DNA from: an uncultured Alphaproteobacteria bacterium | GTDB taxonomy: Bacteria > Pseudomonadota > Alphaproteobacteria > Caulobacterales > Caulobacteraceae | Length of the DNA stretch: 10,212 nucleotides | Reading direction: 5' to 3' | Assembly: GCA_903928755.1 (NCBI GenBank) | Contig: CAIYSH010000046.1 | Span: 1 to 10,212, forward strand | In this document: piece after piece, positions 5,509 to 10,212 of the stretch | Layout: the number at the start of each line of letters is the position of its first letter | Position numbering within the stretch: position 1 is the stretch's first letter | Program-made: the position numbers and the translations under genes | The notes under the pieces: generated by a model | Seen by the model: only the letters and a program-made list of their open reading frames with translations | Told to the model about the DNA's origin: nothing | Databases searched by the model: none

Positions 5509-6687
5509 TCAGGCCGTGGCCAGTTTGGCTTCCCGGGGCATGCCCAGGCCGCGCTCGGCAATGATGTTCTTCTGGATCTGGGATGTCCCGCCACCAATGA
5601 TCAGGCCCAGGAAATACATATAGTCCCTCTGCCAGCTGCCGTGCCCGCGCAGACGGGGCGTATCCCCATAGAGCAGACCCAGTTCGCCCAGCACGTCGAT
5701 GGCCAGGGCCTCCAGCTCATGTCGCAGTTCCGTGCCCTGCAGCTTGACCACCATGGCAGCAACACCAGGGTTCTGGCGGTTCACGGCTGCGGACAGCAGA
5801 CGCAGGTCATTGCAGCGCATGGCCAGGACCCGGCCCTGGATCTGCATCAGCCGGTCACGATAGATCGGATTGTCCATGACCGGACGCCCATCAAGGGTCT
5901 CGGACTTCATCATGTCGGTCAGGGCATTGACCCGGCTGAGCATGGTATTCGGATCTGCCAGTGATCCCCGCTCATGCCGCAGAATGGAATTTGCCACCTG
6001 CCAACCCTGCCCCCGCCGACCGACGATCTGGTGCTGGGGCACCCGGACATCGGTGAAGAAGACTTCGTTGAAGTTGGCGGCACCGGTCATATCCACCAGA
6101 GGGCGGATCTCGATGCCCGGCGTTTCCATCGAAAACAGCAGGAAGCTGATGCCCTCATGCTTGGCAGCTTCAGGTTCAGTCCTCACCAGGCAGAACATCC
6201 AGTGGGCCAGGTGTGCCGTGCTGGTCCAGATCTTCTGGCCATTGATCAGCCAGTCTTCACCGACCAGTTCGCCCTTTGTCGCCAGACTTGCCAGATCGCT
6301 GCCTGCATTGGGCTCGGAATAACCCTGGCACCAGAGCATTTCGCCCCTCAGGGTCGGACCGATGAACTGGACTTTCTGCGCTTCCGTTCCCATTTCCAGC
6401 AGGGTGGGCACCAGCATGGAAATGCCCTGCCCACCCAGCCCGGGGGAAACCTGGGCCCGGGCAAACTCCTCGGCAATGATCCGCGATTTCAGGATGTCCG
6501 GGTCGGCACCGTATCCGCCATAGGCCCTGGGTATGGTCCGGGCCGCATAGCCCCTGTCAATCAGCAGGGCCTGCCAGGCCAGGGCACTTGGGCCGCCCGG
6601 CCGCGGCGCCAGGTGCTTGTTGGCCTCAATGAAGGCGACGGTCTCCTGCCGGAAAGCTTCATGCTCCGGGCCATAGGACAGGTCCAT
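5509..6687 (-). CDS. Acyl-CoA dehydrogenase, alpha-like (catalytic) subunit
   Basis: The 392-residue flavoenzyme would introduce the alpha-beta double bond into an acyl-CoA and pass electrons to ETF. Landmarks: CQGYSEPNAGSDLASL (120-135), GQKIWTSTAHLAHW (150-163), FNEVFFTDVRVP (206-217), HERGS (238-242) with E239 as the candidate helix-G catalytic base, and GGGTSQIQKNIIAERGLG (365-382). The medium-chain base position before GTSQIQ is glycine, and there is no RxQF motif after helix G, so the FAD adenosine site is probably completed by the adjacent gene product. This pattern fits the alpha subunit of steroid- or branched-chain-type heteromeric dehydrogenases. ATG 6687 has a strong GGAGGGG 6 nt upstream; 56 nt separate it from dipM. 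The upstream extension of the frame runs into dipM and is rejected. Confidence 0.9.
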   Translation of the reverse strand: MDLSYGPEHEAFRQETVAFIEANKHLAPRPGGPSALAWQALLIDRGYAARTIPRAYGGYGADPDILKSRIIAEEFARAQVSPGLGGQGISMLVPTLLEMGTEAQKVQFIGPTLRGEMLWCQGYSEPNAGSDLASLATKGELVGEDWLINGQKIWTSTAHLAHWMFCLVRTEPEAAKHEGISFLLFSMETPGIEIRPLVDMTGAANFNEVFFTDVRVPQHQIVGRRGQGWQVANSILRHERGSLADPNTMLSRVNALTDMMKSETLDGRPVMDNPIYRDRLMQIQGRVLAMRCNDLRLLSAAVNRQNPGVAAMVVKLQGTELRHELEALAIDVLGELGLLYGDTPRLRGHGSWQRDYMYFLGLIIGGGTSQIQKNIIAERGLGMPREAKLATA

Positions 6688-6743
6688 GCGTTTCCCCTCC
6701 GTCCGGGAGACTTCTGTTTTTACGGGCCCCGAATGCCCGCCAG

Positions 6744-8504
6744 CTATTTTCCGAGCACGAGTTCCGGATTGACCGGGCGCGCACGCTCGGTCGGAACCGG
6801 AGCATAGCGAACCTCGAAGTGCAGTTGAACCTCGGACATGCCGCCCGTGTCCCCTGCCAGGCCCAGTTGCTGACCCTGAACGACCTTCTGCTGCATTTTC
6901 ACATCGACCCGGGCAAGGTGGCCATAAGCGGTCACCCACCCGTCTGCATGTTTCACCAGAATGAGATTGCCGAACCCCGGAACCTGATCCCCGGCATAGA
7001 CAACGTCACCTGCTGCTGCAGAGCGAACTGTGTCGCCCGTGCGGGCCCGGATGTTGATGCCGTCATTACGTTGTCCAGTGCCCTTTGGACCAAAGTCCGA
7101 AATCAGGTCACCGCGCAGGGGCCATTGAAAACGACCACGCCCCAAGGCTGAAACCTGGGCGTCCGTCAGGGGTGTCGACACGACCGCCGGAAGTGTCGCG
7201 GGCGTCTGTGGACGGGACGGCATGACCGGAGGAACATAGGGCCTTGGGGTAATGACCGGCAGAGATGGGCGCTCCGCAGGCGGCTGCGGCACAGGCACTG
7301 GATTATAGGGCGGCGGCGGAACGGGGCCGCTGCGAAGGGTTTCCCGAACCGGACCCCGGTCACGGATTCCGTCAGGCAAGGTCATGCGCTTGCCCGGGCG
7401 AACCACTTTTCCGTTCAGGGCGGCCAGGGCTTTTGGAGTCGTCGAGAACCGCTTTGCGATAAGGGCCAGGGTATCGCCTTCGACCGGGACATAACCCCTG
7501 AGCGTCCGTGGGGGCCCTTTGAGGACCTTGCCCGGCCGCAATATATAGGGCGGTTCCAGATTGTTGAGATCAGCAAACTCCTTGCGGGTCATGCCCATGC
7601 TGTGAGCGATGGAATCGACGGCGTCACCCTTGCGAACCTTGTAGCTCACAGGCTTGCCCGTAAACTCGACGACCTTTCCTGTTACACTGACCCTTGTCGT
7701 TACCGCAGGCCTTGTCGGCTCTGGTGGCAGGTCGGCTCTGGTCTGCTCGGTCTCAGGCCGGGTCACAACGGCCTTGACCGGGGGCGTTACGACCACCGGG
7801 GCTGGCCTTGGCGTAACCACCTCAGCCACGTCTTCAGTCACGGCCACCTGAGTGCGGGTCGGCCCCTTGTCCCGGTAACCCGTCGGAAGGATCAGCTTCT
7901 TTCCGGCCTTGAGGGGCTGATCTGTCGAAATCCCGTTGGCTTGCGCCAGCGTTTTGGCGGACACGGAAAACCGACGCGCGACGGCATAGAGTGTATCACC
8001 CTGGCCGACGACATACGCCCTGGCCTGGCCTTGCGACCCCTTGATCCTGTCACCCGGGTGCAGACGGTAAGGCGATTTGAGGCCGTTCTGCCTGGCGATA
8101 TCCAATGGGTCCATGTCCCATTCACGACCGATCGAAGCCAGGGTATCACCCGTCTTGACCACATGAATTCTGGGCGGTCCTTCGGTCACGACCACGCGGC
8201 CGGCGACGGATGTCCGGGTTTCGGTCCGGATGACCGGTACAGGTGCGGGCCTGGCTGCGGGGCGCGGCACGGCCGCTTCTGACAGGGCCCTGGCCTCGAC
8301 ACCCTCAGGTGCAGGCGTGGCCGGCATGGGAGGCGTTTCACGGACGCTGGCGTCAGGTTCAGCTGTGACCGTCGGCTGATCTTCCTGTGCCCTTGGCATG
8401 GCGATGGGAAAATTCGGCTTGGGCATCTGTGCCCACGCCATGCTGGACGTCAGGGCGGTGGCCGTCGCAAGGACGAGGGCCGTTCGGAAAAATAAATGCG
8501 TCAT
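6744..8504 (-). CDS. dipM: DipM-like LysM/degenerate LytM division factor
   Basis: The 586-residue protein starts with a Sec signal peptide (hydrophobic residues 4-20, cleavage likely after AWA at 25), so it is periplasmic. Four LysM peptidoglycan-binding domains follow at about 113-156, 163-207, 287-330 and 337-377, joined by Pro/Val-rich linkers (46-95, 224-268, 393-445), then a LytM/M23 domain at 457-583. Compared with active LytM, the HxxxD site reads N480-x-x-x-N484, and HxH reads Q560-L-H562; only H529 (YGHL) and H562 remain. Two zinc ligands and a catalytic histidine are gone, so it should not cut peptidoglycan. This is the layout of Caulobacter DipM, which controls autolysins at the division site, and the syntenic counterpart of E. 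coli NlpD. ATG 8504 is chosen for its GGAG 5 nt upstream and proper signal peptide; ATG 8537 is possible. Confidence 0.9.
   Translation of the reverse strand: MTHLFFRTALVLATATALTSSMAWAQMPKPNFPIAMPRAQEDQPTVTAEPDASVRETPPMPATPAPEGVEARALSEAAVPRPAARPAPVPVIRTETRTSVAGRVVVTEGPPRIHVVKTGDTLASIGREWDMDPLDIARQNGLKSPYRLHPGDRIKGSQGQARAYVVGQGDTLYAVARRFSVSAKTLAQANGISTDQPLKAGKKLILPTGYRDKGPTRTQVAVTEDVAEVVTPRPAPVVVTPPVKAVVTRPETEQTRADLPPEPTRPAVTTRVSVTGKVVEFTGKPVSYKVRKGDAVDSIAHSMGMTRKEFADLNNLEPPYILRPGKVLKGPPRTLRGYVPVEGDTLALIAKRFSTTPKALAALNGKVVRPGKRMTLPDGIRDRGPVRETLRSGPVPPPPYNPVPVPQPPAERPSLPVITPRPYVPPVMPSRPQTPATLPAVVSTPLTDAQVSALGRGRFQWPLRGDLISDFGPKGTGQRNDGINIRARTGDTVRSAAAGDVVYAGDQVPGFGNLILVKHADGWVTAYGHLARVDVKMQQKVVQGQQLGLAGDTGGMSEVQLHFEVRYAPVPTERARPVNPELVLGK
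7344..8210 (-). repeat. Duplicated double-LysM unit inside dipM
   Basis: Residues 99-217 and 273-387 align along their whole length at an offset of 170-174 residues. Both begin SVxGxVV, contain two LysM domains with PY-L-PG and KxLAxxNG signatures, and end GxRDxGPxR. The short GRVVV/GKVVE motif before the first LysM of each pair and the RDxGP motif after the second show that the whole unit, not single LysM domains, was duplicated. It is a diverged protein-level repeat, not a DNA repeat. Confidence 0.75.
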
Positions 8505-8582
8505 CGCCGCTCCGGCAGCAGTTTCGGATTCAGTCATGGCGTTGCAGTCTACCAATGACGAAGTTCGGCTCCGCAGCCAACC

Positions 8583-8602
8583 CACAAGTTCGTAATCTTG
8601 TG
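8583..8602. promoter_or_regulatory. Inverted repeat in the pcm-dipM gap
   Basis: CACAAG (8583-8588) and CTTGTG (8597-8602) are perfect 6-bp arms around an 8-nt loop, two bases past the pcm stop codon, in the 100-bp gap before dipM. There is no U tract after it on the minus strand, so it is not a standard terminator. Two GANTC sites lie nearby (GAGTC at 8602-8606, GATTC at 8527-8531). It may be an operator or an RNA stem that sets relative expression of pcm and dipM. Confidence 0.35.
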
Positions 8603-8604
8603 AG

Positions 8605-9267
8605 TCAGAGCTCCTTCGCCACGCCATCCAGCAAGGGCACGAAACGCACCTCGGTCAAAGACTCGACCGCGAATCCTCCACGCCCGTCACCAGTATAGCG
8701 CTTCAGAACCTGAACGGGTCCCTTGCCGATCGGTGCCACGAGAATGCCATTCGGCTTGAGCTGGGCCAGCAGGGCATCGGGTTCAGCAGACGGTGCGGCT
8801 GTGACCATGATCCGGTCAAAGGGTGCCTGCTCGGGCCAGCCAAACCCGCCGTCACCGAACCTGGTAATGACATTGGTCAGCTGCAGCTGTTTGAACAGGC
8901 CCTCGGCCGCCTTCATCAGGGTGCGATAACGCTCGACCGTATAGACCAGCCGCGACAGCTTGGAGAGTATTGTAGTCTGGTATCCGGACCCGGTACCGAT
9001 TTCCAGGACCCGGGCGCGGGGCTCCAGTCGCAGGGCCTGGGTCATGAGACCGACAATGAAAGGCTGACTGATGGTCTGCCCGCAGGCAATGGGCAGGGCC
9101 GAATCCTCCCAGGCGCGCTCCTGGAACAGGTCAGGGGTAAACAGGTCGCGGGGGGTCGACTGGATGGCGGCCAGGACGGCAGGATCAATCACGCCCTGAT
9201 CCCTCAGGGCGATCATCAGTCTTGTCAGGCGCTGGTTACCCTCTTCTGCCTCAGGCTCCTTCTGCAT
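8605..9267 (-). CDS. pcm: Protein-L-isoaspartate O-methyltransferase
   Basis: Pcm transfers a methyl group from S-adenosylmethionine to L-isoaspartyl residues in damaged proteins, starting their repair. The 220-residue protein is close to the usual family length and carries PRDLFTP (39-45), the substrate-site GQTISQP (63-69), SAM-binding motif I VLEIGTGSGYQ (87-97), VER (111-113), FDRIMVTAA (150-158) and LVAPIG (176-181). It starts at ATG 9267, 4 nt after the surE stop, with GAAGG overlapping that stop, so it is translated from the surE message. Pairing with surE is the widespread stationary-phase repair arrangement. Confidence 0.96.
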   Translation of the reverse strand: MQKEPEAEEGNQRLTRLMIALRDQGVIDPAVLAAIQSTPRDLFTPDLFQERAWEDSALPIACGQTISQPFIVGLMTQALRLEPRARVLEIGTGSGYQTTILSKLSRLVYTVERYRTLMKAAEGLFKQLQLTNVITRFGDGGFGWPEQAPFDRIMVTAAPSAEPDALLAQLKPNGILVAPIGKGPVQVLKRYTGDGRGGFAVESLTEVRFVPLLDGVAKEL

Positions 9268-9271
9268 GCCT

Positions 9272-10063
9272 TCAACCCCTCGGCGGCGCGCCGCCCAGGA
9301 CTGAGCGCATCCTGTTGACGGTTTCCATGTGGGTCAGGTCGATGTGCAGCGGGGTGACAGAGATCTTGCCATCATAAATGGCGGCAAGGTCGGTGCCTGC
9401 GGCAGGCCTGGACTTTTCGGGGCGAAACCCCATCCAGTAATAGGCGTTACCACGCATGTCCGTGCGCTTCTCCGCACGCCGGACATGGACGTCGCGAAAG
9501 GTCTGCCGGGTGACTTCAACTTCCAGGATCGCCTCGATGGGCCGGGACGGGAAGTTCACGTTCATGACCACATCGTTCGGCCAGCCAATCTCCATCAGAC
9601 GCCTGACAATGCCGGGCGCAAAATGCTCGGCCGGCGCAAACAGGGGCGCTGTCGAAATGGCCTGACCCGCAATGGGCCAGCTCATCTGCGACAGGGCGAT
9701 GGAGGGAATGCCCAGGGCCATGCCCTCAATGGCACCCGCCACCGTACCCGACATGGTGACATCCTCAGCGAGGTTGGCTCCACGATTGACGCCCGACAGG
9801 ACGAGGTCGGGACGCACGCCTCCCATGAGCTCGGTCACCGCCATCATCACGCAGTCCGTCGGGGTTCCGGTGGTGGAAAAGCGGCGCTCAGACACCTGTC
9901 GCACCCGGATGGGCTCATCCAGGGTCAGGGAACGGCTGGCCCCGGACTGTTCGTATTCCGGCGCGCAAATCCAGATGTCGTCGGTAAGGGCCCGGGCAAT
10001 CCGCTCCAGGGCCTCAAGGCCCTCGGCATGGATGCCGTCGTCATTGGTCAGGAGCAACCTCAC
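9272..10063 (-). CDS. surE: 5'/3'-nucleotidase SurE
   Basis: SurE is a divalent-metal-dependent phosphatase acting on nucleoside monophosphates and, in several bacteria, short polyphosphate. The 263-residue protein shows the full metal site: TNDDG (D8, D9), S40 in EQSGASRS, N93 in SGVNRGAN (90-97), plus MSGTVAGAIEG (104-114). The start is GTG 10063: it gives the canonical N-terminus MRLLLTNDDG, has GGTGG a few bases upstream, and overlaps the serS stop codon by 4 nt (GTGA), which implies translational coupling. Confidence 0.96.
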   Translation of the reverse strand: MRLLLTNDDGIHAEGLEALERIARALTDDIWICAPEYEQSGASRSLTLDEPIRVRQVSERRFSTTGTPTDCVMMAVTELMGGVRPDLVLSGVNRGANLAEDVTMSGTVAGAIEGMALGIPSIALSQMSWPIAGQAISTAPLFAPAEHFAPGIVRRLMEIGWPNDVVMNVNFPSRPIEAILEVEVTRQTFRDVHVRRAEKRTDMRGNAYYWMGFRPEKSRPAAGTDLAAIYDGKISVTPLHIDLTHMETVNRMRSVLGGAPPRG

Positions 10064-10212
10064 CCTTCACCACCGATATGGGTCAGACCGGGCAGATAGG
10101 GAAGCAGGGCTTGCGGGATGGCGATCCGTCCCTGCTCGTCCTGATAGTTCTCCATAATGGCTACCAGGGTGCGCCCCACCGCCAGACCTGAACCGTTCAG
10201 GGTGTGGACAAA
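10060..10212 (-). CDS. serS: Seryl-tRNA synthetase, C-terminal part
   Basis: The last 50 codons of the gene enter from the right edge and stop at TGA 10062-10060. The sequence includes HTLNGSGLAVGRTL, the conserved class II motif 3 region (GSGLA, with the motif 3 arginine in GRT), and ends IPQALLPYLPGLTHIG, typical of bacterial SerS tails. SerS charges tRNA-Ser in the cytosol. The 4-nt overlap with surE places it at the head of the visible serS-surE-pcm block; its start lies outside the window. Confidence 0.95.
   Translation of the reverse strand, partial: FVHTLNGSGLAVGRTLVAIMENYQDEQGRIAIPQALLPYLPGLTHIGGEG

Noticed and set aside
6723..6739. Hairpin CGGGC/GCCCG between dipM and the acyl-CoA dehydrogenase genes as a terminator
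   Set aside because: Only 5 bp, and followed by UAAAAAC on the transcribed strand rather than a U tract.
6688..6939. 84-residue N-terminal extension of the first acyl-CoA dehydrogenase
   Set aside because: It overlaps the end of dipM, lacks family sequence, and ATG 6687 has a strong Shine-Dalgarno.
8505..8627. 41-residue N-terminal extension of dipM overlapping pcm
   Set aside because: It would bury the signal peptide; ATG 8504 has GGAG close upstream and gives a standard signal sequence.
541..10212. Frequent, mostly same-oriented CCAGGGC words, like a chromosome-architecture motif
   Set aside because: Most lie in minus-strand genes and read GCCCTGG, that is, common Ala-Leu codons; coding bias is a sufficient explanation.
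1..10212. Mobile elements, CRISPR arrays, toxin-antitoxin pairs, tRNA or rRNA genes
   Set aside because: I looked on both strands and saw no direct-repeat arrays, transposase motifs or RNA gene signatures; gene content is ordinary chromosome.

Overview
The window reads as a piece of an alphaproteobacterial chromosome, most likely Caulobacterales (Caulobacter/Phenylobacterium/Brevundimonas-like). Reasons: GC-rich coding, the order serS-surE-pcm followed by a long protein with four LysM domains and a degenerate LytM domain (the layout of the Caulobacter division factor DipM), and GANTC sites in upstream regions. Genus is not decidable from sequence reading alone. I see no transposase, integrase, tRNA, rRNA or CRISPR array; this is core chromosome, not an island.

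Layout, left to right. 1-83: the last 27 codons of an unidentified plus-strand gene. 84-202: a non-coding gap with a perfect DnaA-box 9-mer. 203-475: a small plus-strand protein with a CxxC/CHAH cysteine-histidine pattern. 503-1477 (minus): an FMN enzyme of the nitronate monooxygenase fold that looks more like a PA1024-type NADH:quinone reductase. 1595-2644 (minus): asd, aspartate-semialdehyde dehydrogenase, preceded by a 167-nt leader. 2962-4419 (plus): a GPH/MelB-type sugar or lipid symporter. 4416-5498 and 5509-6687 (minus): two acyl-CoA dehydrogenase subunits that appear to form one hetero-oligomeric enzyme. 6744-8504 (minus): dipM. 8605-9267 pcm, 9272-10063 surE and 10060-10212 the 3' end of serS, all minus and nearly contiguous.

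How the parts work together. serS-surE-pcm-dipM is a housekeeping and stationary-phase/repair/division block with very tight spacing (surE and serS overlap by 4 nt). The acyl-CoA dehydrogenase pair follows on the same strand and meets the convergent transporter gene tail-to-tail with a 4-nt overlap of stop codons; together they may serve uptake and beta-oxidation-like degradation of an unknown carboxylic or lipid substrate.

The most interesting element is the asd leader (2645-2811, minus strand). It encodes a 26-residue peptide with a good Shine-Dalgarno site, in which 8 of residues 5-14 are Thr, Lys or Ile, all amino acids made from the product of Asd. The leader also carries three mutually exclusive GC-rich pairings ending in a U5 tract just before the asd ribosome binding site. 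This is the classic architecture of ribosome-mediated transcription attenuation, and I did not recognise it as a described asd element.
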